64,000 nucleotides of DNA from Heterohyrax brucei (GCA_028571685.1 CM053141.1:1178001-1242000), one strand, 5' to 3'. Positions 10,709-22,143 are shown, counted from the first letter of the stretch. The notes: generated from the letters alone by a model not told the origin. Numbers and translations: made by a program.

Positions 10709-10774
10709 GGGGGGGGGGGGGGGGGGTGGGGGGGGTGGGGTGGGGTGGGGTGGGGTGGGGTGGGGGTGGGGGGG
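10709..10774 (+). repeat. Poly-G and GGGGT tract
   Basis: Eighteen consecutive G are followed by G8, then repeated T-GGGG blocks. The + strand has many more than four runs of three or more G, so it can fold as a G-quadruplex. Such tracts are also prone to assembly length errors. Confidence 0.95.
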
Positions 10775-11330
10775 CACTGGGGAGTAGGGAGTGGGGAGGG
10801 AGGGGGTGTTGGTGGTAGTGAGGGAGGGGTGGGGGTGCTGTTGGTCTGGGGCTCTGAACGAGGAAGTGCCCCTGTGCCGCTCCAGCTCCTGCAGGCTCCT
10901 GCTCCCCGACCCCTGGGGCCCCCTGGCGTGATGGATGGGTCAGGAGAGAGAAGAGGGAGCGAAGCACAGTGTCAAAACAACCCTCAGGGCACGAGGGATA
11001 GAGCAAACAGGGAGCCAGCATGACAAGTGTTAAAACTGGTGACCTTGGGCAAAGACGTGTCACAGTGCCGCCTTCTAGTCTTCTAAGCTTTCTGTGAGTT
11101 TGAAACAATTTCAGAGTAACAAGTTAAAGAAACTTGAAAAAGATGTTTTTTAGAATGTGAGGCAGTATATTTTTAGAATGTGGAGATAGGTTTTTAAGCA
11201 GTTTTTAATTTGCTGTAGTAATGGCAGTGTCAGTACTTTTAGCAAATGACAAAACGCCGTCTAGTCTTATTGACAGTGACAAATACGCTTGTGAGTGAGC
11301 TGTTGGTGACGCAGTGGTTTCCATGCTTCA
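10775..11330. other. Intron 4 stretch, nothing recognised
   Basis: The first ~60 bases are a G-rich continuation of the preceding tract. The rest has no identified repeat or exon. Confidence 0.4.
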
Positions 11331-11440
11331 CTTACTAGTCGATGTTTGCAGCTGTTTCTTCTCTTTTGAGTCATGCCATGTCAGCAGGAGAAGGTCCTCA
11401 GAATTCTACTCCGTCCATGTCACTGAGGTTGGCTCTTCGA

Positions 11441-12721
11441 GGTCTGACAGTTAAGTCTGTGCACTCATCCTAGATAAACTGCTATATATCTCATTGGTGA
11501 ATGTCACCGTGGTCACCTTTGAAGCCCTCCTCTTGGGAAGCTATGCACCTATGCCAGCACCTAGTCCGCCCTTGAAAACAATTTTGGAGCTCTCTGTAGT
11601 GGTCATCAGAGCCGTTGTCCCTTTACCCTTGATGTCCTGAATGCCATCAAAGCGTCTTCCTTTCAGTATTTCCTTTATCTTTGGGTCAGGAAAAAAGTCA
11701 CTGAGGGCCAGATCAGATGAGCAGGGAGGATGTTCCAATACAGTGTTTTTTACTGGCTAAAAACTTCCTCACGGACAGTGCTGTGTGAGCTGGTGCATTG
11801 TCGTGATGCAAGAGCTGTGAGTTGTTGGCTAAAAGTTCAGGTTGTTATTGTCTGACTTATTCACACTGCCTTTTCAACATTTCTAAATAGTAAATTTCAT
11901 TAACTGTACAAATTCATAGTGAACAATCCCTGTGATATCAAAAAAAGAGGAGCAATATCAGTTTGACTCTTGATTTGGACTGACAGAAGTTTCTTGGTTG
12001 TAGAGAACTGACTAACTGCCATTGTGCTCTTTGACGGTCTGTTTTAGGCTTGTTTTGGTGTACCCATATTTCATCATTAGTGATAACACTGCCCAAAACA
12101 CCCTCTTGCCTCTCCCAAAGGTCTTGGCAAACTTGGGCTGTCTTTTGCTTTTGTTCGTTGGTGAACTCCTTCGGGACCGTTTTTGTACACACATTTCTGA
12201 TGTCAAGATGAAATTTTCAGTTCAGATTTTCTGTTTATCAGTGTTTACATGGTCTGCTGTGCTTTTCATAGTCAGCCAATGATTTTGATGCACAGTTGAA
12301 TGAATTTTTCAATGTTTTTGTCAGTTCTGCTTGTTAATGGCGGCCCTGACCTCTCTTCATCAGTGACACTTTCTCTTCCCTCAGAAAAACGTTTAATCCG
12401 TTCGTACACTTCCCTTTTCTTCATGGCATTGTTGCTGTGAACTTGGACTAACAGGTCCCAGATTTCACATTCACTCTTGGCCGTGTTTAACAAGAAATTT
12501 AATGTTCGGTCATTGCTGTAATTCAAGCTCTGACATTCTCGTGACGGTACACAAAAGCCCAAAATGGTAATGAAGACCACTCAGCAAGACGCCGCCACAC
12601 GTGGACGGGAGCACAGCTGTGAGACACTGATAGCTGAGGCTGTGGCCCGTTACTGAGTTGTGTGTACAGTGCTGCCCATGTAAGCCCGTGCTGGCGAGTT
12701 TGTGGACTTAGTTGTCAGACC
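11441..12721 (-). mobile_element. Mariner DNA transposon, copy 2 (inactive)
   Basis: The inverted ends are 'ggtctgacagttaagtctgt' on the left and 'ggacttagttgtcagacc' on the right. The minus strand holds three recognisable transposase segments in correct order. The first is the N-terminal helix-turn-helix region (12272-12580, with IKRFSEGRESVTDEERSG). The second is the segment with the first catalytic Asp (ITNDEIWV, within 11938-12192). The third is HPPCSSDLALSDFF (11541-11738), equivalent to the mariner YSPDLAP motif and its third Asp. Stops and shifts interrupt the frame, so it is dead. It lies inside the inverted 5' part of an RTE element. Confidence 0.93.
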
Positions 12722-13237
12722 TCACAGTTTGAGGAGGCGGCTCTCTTCTAGTTGTATTCTGAGTGTCTTTCAACCTGAGGGGCTCAGCTGTTATCACTGT
12801 ATCAGACAGTGTCACACTGCTATCCATAAAGTTCTCACTGGTCAAAATATTTTGGAAGTACGTCACCAGGTCCTTTTTCCTAGGCTGTCTTTTTCCAGAA
12901 GCTCTGCTGAGATCTGTCTATCATGGGTGGCCCTCCTGGTGTTTGAAATACTGGTGGAACAGCTTCCTGCCTCATAGCGGCATGCAGGGCAGCACGTTAT
13001 AATAAATGGAAGTATGACATGTGAGTCCAGGAAAGCTGGAAGTAGTCAAAAATGAAATGGAATACTGGAAGATGAATGCTTAGGCATTAGGGAGTGGAAA
13101 TGGACTGGTACTGGACTGGTACTAGCCATTTTAAATCAGATAATCATTTGGTCTACTATGATGGGAATGACACATTGAAGAGGAATGATGTGACATTCAT
13201 TATCAAAAAGACGATTTCAGCATCTCTGCTGAAGTAC

Positions 13238-13970
13238 TTGAGGACTTGAAGCACTTACTGATGAAAATGAAAGACGTCAGCTGTCAGTATGTATTATGCT
13301 TCAACATACACAAAAATCTTCACAACTGGACCTGTAAGCAACTTCATGATAAAGGAAGAAGAGATTGACATTGCCAAGGATTTCATTTTACTTGGACCCG
13401 TAATCAACACTCGTGGAAGCAGTAGTGAGGAAATCAAAAGACACATTGCATTGAGCAGATCTGCTACAAAAGACCTCTTTAAAGTGTTGAAAAGCAAAGA
13501 TGTCTTGAAGACTAAAGTGTGTCGACCAAAGTCCTGGTATTTTCAGTTGCATCATGTACATGTGAAAGCTGTATAGATGAATAAGGAAGACAGAAGAAGA
13601 ATTGATGTCTTTGAGTTGCGGTGTTGGAGAAGAATACTAACTGTACCACGGACTGCCAAAAGAACAAGCAGGTCGTCTTGGAAGAAGTGCAACCAGATGC
13701 TCCTTTGGAGCAAGGATGGAGGCTCCAGGACTCCTGTACTTTGCATCTTACGTAGTTGGGACATGTTGTCAGGAGGGATCAAGACATCATGCTTGGTAGA
13801 GTATTGGGTCACTGAAAAAGAGGAAGACCCTCACTGAGATAGACCGACACAGTGGCTGTAACAGTGGGCCTGAGCACACTTATTTTGAGGATGGCACAGG
13901 ACCAGGCAGTGTTTCCTGTTGTGTGTAGGTTGCTGTGAGTCAGAAGCAACTGGACAGCACCCAGCAGCAG
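13238..13970 (+). mobile_element. Truncated RTE 3' end inserted in another RTE
   Basis: The outer element reads 'catctctgctgaagtac' up to 13237 and resumes with 'tcctagagtacagtgctg' from 13971. Between them is an RTE 3' part that starts in the reverse transcriptase domain ('gaggacttgaagcactt') and ends in the tail 'ggacagcacccagcagcag'. The repeated '(g/c)ct(g/a)(a/g)agtac' at both edges is the probable target-site duplication. Confidence 0.75.
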
Positions 13971-16719
13971 TCCTAGAGTACAGTGCTGTTAGTGATAGGG
14001 TAACATCTGCCTGCCTACAAGGAAGACAGTTAATATGACTGTTATATTTGTGCACCAATCACAAATGCCAACAATAGAGAAATTGAAGATTTTTACTGAC
14101 TTTGGCAGTCTGAAATGGATTGAATGTGTTATCAAGATGTACTGATACTTACTGGCAATAGGAACATGCAAGTTGGAAGCAAGAAGGATCAGTAGTTGGA
14201 AAATATGGCCTTGGTGATAGACAGGACACCAGAGCTTGTGATAGAATCTTTGGGAAGATTTATTCATTGGAAATACTTTTTCTCACCAACGTAAATGATG
14301 AGTGTCCGTGTGGATGTTGCTGGATGGAATATGCAGAAACCAAGGCAGCTACAGGTGTGGGAAGAGATGATGGAGAGGCTCAGTCTCATCAGTCAAAATA
14401 AGGCCGGGGCAGTCTGCTCTTTTTCAAGTTTAACTTGAAGCTGAAAAAAAATAAAATAAAAGCACGTCCATGAGCCAAAGCCTGACCTTGAGTTCTGTAC
14501 GTTTACACAAATAGTGTGTACCTTCTACGTTTGTGTGCTAATCACTGCTGCCTCATGTGAGGTGTTTTCATAAGTGCTGCTGTACCAGTTTTTATTTTGT
14601 TTATTTTTACATGTTGATCTAAAAAGTTAGCATAGTGTCCTCACGAAAATACTTTGTAGGGGAGTGAGCATTTGGCAATCAAACGTATAAGGTGCGTATT
14701 GTGTGTATAAAAATATGGTATATCCTGCCTGAACTTAGAGACTATCTCAAGAATAGACATGATACATTGGATGCTAATGCCTGAAGATCAGAAGAGGTGT
14801 GGGTTGACATCATATGGGAAGCAAGCAAAAAGTCGTTGAAAAGACAGGAAAGAAAGAAAGGACCAAAACGAATGTCAGAAGAGACTGAAAATTGTTCTTG
14901 AACACTGAATAGCTAAAGCAGATGGAAGAAATGATGGGGGGTGGGGCGGGAGAGCTGAACAGAAAGTTTTGAAGGGTGGTTTAAAGCAGACAAAGTATTG
15001 TAATGAAATGTGCAAAGATCTGGAGTTAGAAAACCAAAAAAGAAGAATACAGTGTTTCTCAGGCTGAAAGAACTGAAGAAAAAAATTTATGCCTTCCGTT
15101 ACAATATTGAAGGATTCTTTGGGCAAAAGCTTGAATGATGCAGGACCCCTCTACCAGGAAGATACAGTCTGTGTCAAGCCATTTCATTAAGAAGCATGTG
15201 AACGAGAACCCCGGTACTGAAGGAAGAATGCCTAGCTGCACCGAAGGCGTTGGTGACAAGCCTCCAGCAATGTGTGGAATACCTGCTGAGATATTTCAAC
15301 AGATGGATGTGGTGCTGGAGGAATTCACTGATCTACACCAAGAAATTTGGAACCAAGTGGCCAGCCCACTGGAAGAGATCCATATTTGTGATGGTTCAAA
15401 AGAAAGATGATCTAACAGAATGCAGAAGTTACTGAACGATGTCATTATTGTCACATACAAGTAAAATTTTGTTAAAGATCCTTCAGAAACGGTTGTAGCA
15501 GTATATCAGCAGGGAGCTGTCGAAATGGAAACCAGGTGCCAAAGAAGAGATGGAACCAGGGATGTCACTACTGATGTCAGAAGGGTCCTGGCTGAAAGCA
15601 GTGAATGCTAGAAAGATGTTTACCTGTGTTTCATTGACTTTGTAAAAGCATTAAACTGTGGATCATAACAAGTAATGTATAACGTTGGGAAGGATGAGAA
15701 TTCCAGAGCACTTAATTGTGTTCATGAGGAACCTGTACATAGACTAAGATGCAGTTGTTCGAACAGAACAAGAGGACTTGGCGTGATTTAAAGTCAGGGA
15801 AGGTGTGTGTCAGGGTTGTATTCTTTCACCGTACTTTTTCATTCTTATGTGCTGAGCAAAGAATCCAAGAAGCTGGACTGTATGAAGAAGAATGAGTCAT
15901 TGGGATTGGAGAAAGACTCATTAATAACCTGCGTTATGCAGGTGACACAACCCTGCTTGTTGAAGGTGAAGAGGATTTGAAACATTTACTGATGAAGACC
16001 AAAGACCACCATCTTCAGTATGGATTGCACCTTAACATCAAGGAAATAAAAATCCTTAGTGAGCAATATCATGACAAGTGGAGAAAGGATTGAGGTGGTC
16101 AAGGATTTCATTTTACTTGGCTCCACAATCAACAGCTGTGAAAGCAGCAGTCAAATCAAAAGATGCATTGCACTGGAAAATCTGCAGAAAACTCTTTAAA
16201 GTGTTGAAAAGTAAAGTTGTTACCCTGAAGACTAAGGTGCATCTGACCCAAGCCATGGTATTTTCATTTGCATCATACACATGCAAAAGCTGGACAATGA
16301 ATAAGGAAAACAGAATAAGAATTGATGTCTTTGAATTGCGGTGTTGGAGAAGAATGTTGAATGTACCATGGACTGCCTAAAGAATGAACAAATCTGTTTT
16401 AGAAGAAGTACAACCAGAGTGCTCGTTAGAAGCAAAGATGGTGAGACAGTGAATTACATACTCTGGACATGTCAGGAGGGATCAGTCTCTGGAGCAGGAC
16501 ATCATGCTTGGTAGAGTGGAGGGTCAACAAAAAAGAGGAAGACTTTCAATAAGATGAACTGACACAGTGGCTGCAGCAATGGCCGTAAGCATAACAACAA
16601 TTGTGGGCATGGTGCAGGACCGGTCAGTGTTTCTTTCTTTTGTGCACAGGGTCACTGTGAGTTGGAGCTGACTTGTCAACACCAGACAACAACAGCAAGA
16701 GCTGGAATGAGAGTGTTGG

Positions 16720-19330
16720 CGGTGGTAAGGGGAAGGTTATACCGGTGGTTTTAGTCTCTTCTGATACATGCGTTCAGTGCTGGAAGTTCAGTGTAGCACT
16801 GCTTTCCCTGTATCCCACAAAATTTGGTACATTGCTTTTTTTTTGTGATTAAGTGAAAATCTACAATCCAAATTAAATTTGCATGCCCGGCTATCTGCAG
16901 CTCCTTCTGCTCTCCCTGCCCTGTGACAGCGCGCTGCTCCATTTCGTTCTGTGTGTGTCGTATGCTCTTAACAATCTCCTGCCCCCTCAACCCTCTCCTC
17001 TCCCTTCTAGTGAGAGGCCAGTAGGACAGCATTGTATAGATGCGTAAAGCCATAAAGCGCACACACCGTGTGGTCACAGTATGTCCCCCAGTCCAGGCTG
17101 TTCATGTCTGAAGAGTTGACTTCACTAGTGTTTGCTAGTCAGGGGGAGCAGCAGGCCTAGGGACCATGCTCCCAGGGGAACCACCAGGCCTTCGGACCAT
17201 CAGTTGAAGTCTTCTAGTGGAGTTCTCGAGGAGCACCCATCTTGTTCTCATGTTGCTTCTGTGACTCGACATCGCGTGCCCCGTCACAGCTGTCATCGGT
17301 GGTGGCCGGGCACCGTCCGGTTCTTCTGGTCACTTGCCGGTGCAGGCATGCCTTCACACGGGTCCATCTGTCTTTTGGTCGATTTTTCCCTCGTGTCATT
17401 GTTGTTCTTGGTGGTCGTCTGTTCCGGCTGAGTTGGGACCATTTGGTGTACCTCAGATGGCAGCTTGCTGGCTTTTAAGACCCCAGATGCCATTCACCAA
17501 TATGGGATGCAGAAGACTGTCTTAGCAATAGGCTAGTTACGCCAGTTGGCCTCAATGTCCACTGAGAGCATGGTCCCTAGACCCCATCCCTGCTACTCTA
17601 TCATTGCAATATTGGGTTAGGATTAGAAGAGTTTTCAATTTATATTGAAGTCCGGTTAAGTTGATTTTCTTTCTACTGGTTGCTGTCACTGCTTTCACCC
17701 AACCAAATTTTATCAACTGTCTCATCTATAACCAGCCCTCTCCCTCCCTCCCCCCTCTTGCAGCCATCAGAGTCTTCTGTATGTGAGTCTGTTTTGGCTA
17801 TAGTACAAGTCTCATACAGTATTTGTCCTTGTGCCACTGACTGATTTCACTCAGCATAATGTCATCCAGTTGAAACCAGGATATGAGATGCTTCCTAAAA
17901 TCATCATTGTTTCTTTACCGTCTGCATAGTGTTCCACTGACTGTACGTACCGCAGTTTGTTCCTCCATTCGTCTGTTGTTGGGCATCTGGGTTGACTCCA
18001 TCTTTTAGTTGTTGTGGTCTGTGCTGCAATAAACATTCTCATGTAGATAATCTGTTCATGTGACTGCCCTTGCTTCTGTAGAATACATTCTGAGCAGTGG
18101 GATTACGGGATCAAATGGTATACTTCTTTCTAGCTTTTTAAGGAAGTGCCAGATTGCTTTTCACAGAGGTTGTACCATTCTGCAATCCCACCAGCAGTGT
18201 AGGAGAGTTCCCATCTCTCCACAGCCTCTCCAGCATTTGTTGTTTTTTGTTTTTTGGATCATGGCCAACCTTGCTGGGGTGAGGTGGTATCTCATTGCAG
18301 TTTTGATTTGGATTTCTCTAATAACTAATGATTGTGAGCATTTCCTCATTTGTCTTTTGGCTGCCTGGATGTTCTCTTTAGTGAGATGTCTGTCCATCTC
18401 CTTTGCCCATCACTTAATTGGGTGATTTACCTTTTTCTTGTTGGTATTTTGCAGTACCTTGTAGGCTGTGGAGATCAAACGTCAGTCCAACATGTAGTTG
18501 CCAAATATTTTTTCCCGTTCTGTAGGTGGTCTTTTAACTCTTTTGATAAAAGACTTTGGATAAGCAGAAGTGTTTGATTTGTAGTAGTTCCCATTTATCT
18601 TGTTTGTCAGATTTTGAAGTCTGTCTAAGCTGTGTATTAAAGCTTCCATTATTGACTATTTTTTCTCACATGATCTTTATCATTTTAGGTTTGATACTTA
18701 GGTCTTTTATCCAATTTGAGTTAGTTTTTGTGTAAGGTGTGAGATGTGCATCTTGTTCCAGTTTTTTGTAGGTGGATATCCAATTTTGCCAGCCCCATTT
18801 GTTTAAAGAGACTGTTTTTATCCCAGTTTATAATCTTAGGGCTTTTGTCACAGATAAACTGTTCATAAGACGATGGTGGCATCTCTGGGGTCTCAAACTC
18901 TCTTTTGTTGGTCTATATGTCTCTTTTCATATTGGGTACATTGCATTTTTTTGTAGTTCAAAGTCGTTTTAAATTCTTTTGAGACTTATATGACCAGATG
19001 TTATTTATAAACATGTTGTTTATTCTCCATCTCTTTGGAACTTTTCAGCTGTATTTCTGAAAGTTTTGTTTTCTAGTTTAATACCATGGTGGCCCAAGTG
19101 CATAGCTGTGTATGACATTATTCCCTTAAATTGGTTGAATCGTGTTTTGTGGCCCGTCGTGTGGCCTGTCATGGTGCCTGTTCCCCGTGAGCTGGAAAGT
19201 GTTGTGGAAACGTTAGGTAGATCCTGGTGATTGACAGTACTGCTCAGTTCAGGTCTGTCCCCCTGATTCCTGCCTGTGGATCTGTCAGTGACTATTGCAG
19301 GGGTGCTGATGTCCCCGCGTCGTGAGTGGT
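16720..19330 (-). mobile_element. Old L1 ORF2 5' region (antisense), split by a younger L1
   Basis: Bases 16740-16835 ('ttcagtgctggaagttcag', 'cctgtatcccacaaaat') and 18945-19330 ('taccatggtggcccaagtg', 'gtgttttgtggccc') match the reverse complement of the L1 ORF2 endonuclease region in consecutive order. A 2.1-kb L1 lies between, flanked by the duplicated 'ggtacattgc'. The right border is uncertain. Confidence 0.65.
16836..18934 (-). mobile_element. 5'-truncated L1: ORF2 C-terminus and 3' UTR
   Basis: The element runs leftwards: poly-A as a T-run at 16836, then a GC-rich 3' UTR to about 17800, then the ORF2 C-terminus. The minus strand at 18161-18397 encodes GCGEMGTLLHCWWDCRMVQP, a hallmark of the L1 ORF2 C-terminal Cys-rich region. 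The frame at 17851-18042 continues with FIAAQTTTTKRWSQPRCPTT. The flanking 10-bp 'ggtacattgc' at 16826-16835 and 18935-18944 is the target-site duplication. Confidence 0.9.
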
Positions 19331-19460
19331 GGAGTCCTCTTCTTGCAGCTCTGTCGCTTTTGCACTGTGTGTTTTGTCCTTGTTAGGTGCATGTGTGTTA
19401 ACATTGTTGTGTCTGGAGCTTTGACCTTCTCACTGAAGCGGTGGCCTTTCCTCCCCGCAG

Positions 19461-19670
19461 ATGCTGCAGCTGGAGAAGAAGCTGGAGCTGGAACTCAAGG
19501 ATGATGCCAGAGTTATTGCATGTCGCTTCCCTTTCCCACACTGGACCCCAGACCACATCGTGGGCGAGGGGATGGACACTGTGTGGGCGTATGATGCCAG
19601 CACGTTCCGAGGAAGTGCAGGGGGACCCAGGACGACGACACCATTGCCATTGGCCACACACACTTGCTGA
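19461..19670 (+). CDS. ATPSCKMT: ATPSCKMT final coding exon, with atypical C-terminus
   Basis: The exon follows the acceptor 'cctccccgcag' in phase 0 and encodes residues about 166-234. MLQLEKKLELELKDDARVIA, CRFPFPHWTPDH and DTVWAYDASTFRG are near-identical to the human sequence as I recall it, and the length to that point is the same. After STFRG the human protein ends REKRPCTSMHFQLPIQA, whereas this copy ends SAGGPRTTTPLPLATHTC and stops at 19668-19670. The change point (19612) is the first base of a ~70-bp tandem repeat. The catalytic core is intact, so the protein is probably active. The tail could instead be an allele or assembly feature. No convincing poly-A signal was found close downstream. 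Confidence 0.9.
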   Translation: MLQLEKKLELELKDDARVIACRFPFPHWTPDHIVGEGMDTVWAYDASTFRGSAGGPRTTTPLPLATHTC

Positions 19671-19900
19671 GTATTTCTTGAAGTGCGAGGGGACCTGGAA
19701 CCGCCCGCACTCTCTGTCAGCCACGCACGTGTATACTCAGTGGGTTTCCTGAAGTGCGAGGATCCCCAGGATGCTGACATGCTCCCCGTGAGCCCTGCAC
19801 ACTCGCTGAACGTGTTTCCTGAAGTGCAAGGGGATCGGGGACACTGACTTGCTGTTGACCATGTAGGTGCACACTCACTGAGCGTGTTCCTGAAGTGCTG
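19612..19900 (+). repeat. 70-bp minisatellite overlapping the ATPSCKMT stop codon
   Basis: 'gaagtgc(a/g)' starts units at 19612, 19680, 19751 and 19821, with a partial fifth at 19892 (periods 68, 71, 70, 71). Units two to four end in 'gtttcct' or a one-base variant, and all share a '(c/g)cacac(t/g)' core near base 50. Unit one is partly coding. Confidence 0.9.
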
Positions 19901-19920
19901 GCCTCTCCTTTTAGAGGGAA

Positions 19921-20075
19921 CTGGGGAGACCCTGGTGGCAGAGTGGTTGAGTGCTCTGTCTGCTGACCCAAAGTTTGACAGTTCAAATCCCGCAGGAAGC
20001 TGTGGGAAAGTTGTACTCTGACCTCTAGGTAGATGTGAGTCGAAATCGACTCAATTGGCTTGGCTGGCTTGGTCA
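19921..20075 (+). mobile_element. AfroSINE copy
   Basis: 'gagaccctggtggcagagtg', 'gacagttcaaatccc' and 'gagtcgaaatcgactcaatt' are the head, B box and tail of AfroSINE. It sits directly behind the minisatellite. Confidence 0.9.
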
Positions 20076-20754
20076 CTTCAGCACACTTCTTGGGGTGGAG
20101 GGGAAAGTCATTGTCCGAAATATCCAGAAGTTGCGGGAGAGGGTACATTTAAACTCCCCTTCTGGGGTTCACTGTGGGAAACATGCTCTCTGCCTCCCTG
20201 GGGAGTGTGGTTTCATGCCTGGGGAGAGAGCATGTGTTAGCCTGGGCCCGTGTCTCCTGCAGCTGCAAAAGAGATATGGAAGACTTAACCTCTTGTCTCA
20301 GTTCATGGAAAAATTAGTTTTCTAAGTGCTTTAGAGAGACATATAACATTTATTGGGAATAATTTGTTTTAAGACTAGTGGATTATCTTGTTGAATCTAA
20401 GATGTATATATGCGTATGTGTACGTGTATGTATGTGTCCCCATTTTAGCATTTCAGAAAGTTTGGTCTACCTTGTAATTGATGGAGTTCCCTGATTTTAA
20501 TTGCCGCTGTCGATGTGAAGGGATAGCATCTTGGGTTTGATGAATGCGGTGTTCAGAGAAGCTACATCATATGGTGGAGAGACTGGTAGGGCTTTAGTGG
20601 TAAAATGAAGGGTCGGGGACGCTGGAGTTAGCCATCCTGAGGTCAGATGTCAGCCTCAACTGCAGGTGGTCGTGGACTGGTGACTTAGCTCTGAGCCTGG
20701 ACTCCTGACAGCTCTGCCATCAGGATAGCAATACCCAGAACAGAGGACGAGGGC
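20076..20754. other. Intergenic stretch, nothing recognised
   Basis: A short purine/pyrimidine 'gtatgtgtacgtgtatgtatg' type patch lies near 20410. I see no gene. The ATPSCKMT 3' UTR may extend into this region. Confidence 0.35.
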
Positions 20755-21247
20755 TGGCGTCTCAGTCACCTGGGGCTGCCTTAGCAGAGATACCACAAAT
20801 TGATGGCTGTAAAAAGAGAAGTCTTACTCTGTCTAGTGTGCTAGAAGTCCAAGTTCAGGGTGTCACCTCAAGGGACAGGCTGTCTGTGCTGGCTCTGGAG
20901 GAAAATTATCAGTCTTCCCCTGGACCAGGAGCTTCAGAGGTGCAGGGACTGTGGTCCTTTTCCAGAGGACAGTGTCAGCTCCTAGCACTGCTTTGTTTCC
21001 TGATGGTAAGAGGTCCCTGAAGCCTCTGTGCTGGCTTCTCTCCTTCACATCTCGCGAGGCTGCGTCAAGGCGTGGTACAGTCTTACACACTGAGTCTTGC
21101 TCTGCCAACGCAGCTGCTGCTTGCCCACCCTTATTAACATCACAGAGGCAGCATTGACAATATGGAGGGACATCACCTAGTGTCCGGAATCATGGCCCAG
21201 TCAAACTGCCACACACATTTTTGGGGAACACAGTTCAGTCCATGACG
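20755..21247 (-). mobile_element. Solo LTR, MaLR-like (antisense)
   Basis: It opens with 'gtctcagtcacctggggctg' and closes with 'ggggaacacagttcagtcca', the reverse complement of an LTR that starts 'catggattgaattgtg' and ends near 'gactaagaca'. The + oriented copy at 27250 shows the same parts in mirror order. It is an old, broken relic. Confidence 0.65.
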
Positions 21248-21667
21248 GCCAGTCTGTGGCCCCAAGAGAAGAATGTGTTCACAGAAGTTGTACGTTACTC
21301 TGCTAGCTGTGTGTCATGTGAAAGATGCTGCTGATGTAGTATTTCTTGTGTAGGAGACTTGGCTGATTTAGACACAGACAAGTGAAGAAAAACCTGTGAA
21401 TGTGAGTAGGTGGACTTCCTATGTCTGAAAATTAGTATTGCGTGGTGGCTGGGGTAATCCCTGTTTATCACAGAAATAAACTCTCAGTCTCACCCTGACA
21501 CCAAAATACCAAACTGTCTTGGAGATTTGATAAAGCAAGACAGTCTGCATCTTCAACTAAAGTGATGACAATATGATCCATTTGGTAATTCCCATTTAAA
21601 TAAAGAGAAGTAGCTGGAGACCCCGTCATCTCTTGGGCTCTTGTTTCCTGCGGGTCTGTTGTCCCTG

Positions 21668-22143
21668 GTGTCTTAGTCTCTGGTGCTGCTCAGGCAGGAG
21701 CGCCACAGATGGATGGCTTGGAAAGAGAAAATCTCATTTGTCACATCCAGTAAGTTAAAAGTCCAAATCCAGAGTGTCAGTGCTGGGGGCAGGCGCTCTC
21801 TGCTGGCCCTGGAGGAAGGGGCTTGTCAGTCTCCCTGGACTGGAGGTGTCTGCGGCGCGAGGACCCTGTTCTTTCCAGAGGGCGTGCTCAGCTGTGGCAC
21901 TGCTCTTGGGTGACATGAGATGAGGTCCCCAAGTTTCTCTGCTGGCTCCTCTGTTATCGCTCCAGAGAGCACCAGGAGGCACAGGACAAACCTGCAGAAG
22001 GACTGTGCTCCGCCCGCACAGCTGTCTGCCCTCCTGAGCCTCACAGAGGCAGCGATTCAGCAGGGGAACCTCCCACAGTACCGAGGAATTACGGCCTAGC
22101 CAGATCGCTACAGATGTCTTGGGGAACATTGTTCAGTCTGTGA
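21668..22143 (-). mobile_element. Solo LTR, MaLR-like (antisense)
   Basis: It is the same family and orientation as the element at 20755, with 'gtcttagtctctggtgctgc', 'ggaggaaggggcttgtcagt' and 'ggaacattgttcagtctg' in order. Old and non-functional. Confidence 0.65.

Larger units (their letters stand above)
11331..16693 (+). mobile_element. RTE-clade LINE with inverted 5' end, carrying two later insertions
   Basis: Bases 13000-16693 read as an RTE LINE on the + strand, from the start of the endonuclease ORF to the 3' tail ('gacaacaacagcaag'). Bases 11331-11440 and 12722-12995 are the 5' part of the same kind of element in reverse orientation, and its inner break point adjoins the start of the sense part ('ctgcaaacat' next to 'taataaatgg'). 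This is the arrangement left by twin-primed reverse transcription. A mariner (11441-12721) and a truncated same-strand RTE (about 13238-13970) interrupt it. The reverse transcriptase motif reads YAGD at 15935-15946 where active copies have YADD. Many frames are broken. It is not functional. Confidence 0.8.

Noticed and set aside
10677-11108. 143-residue minus-strand frame with proline runs
   Set aside because: It is the complement of the poly-G/GGGGT tract. No splice or start context.
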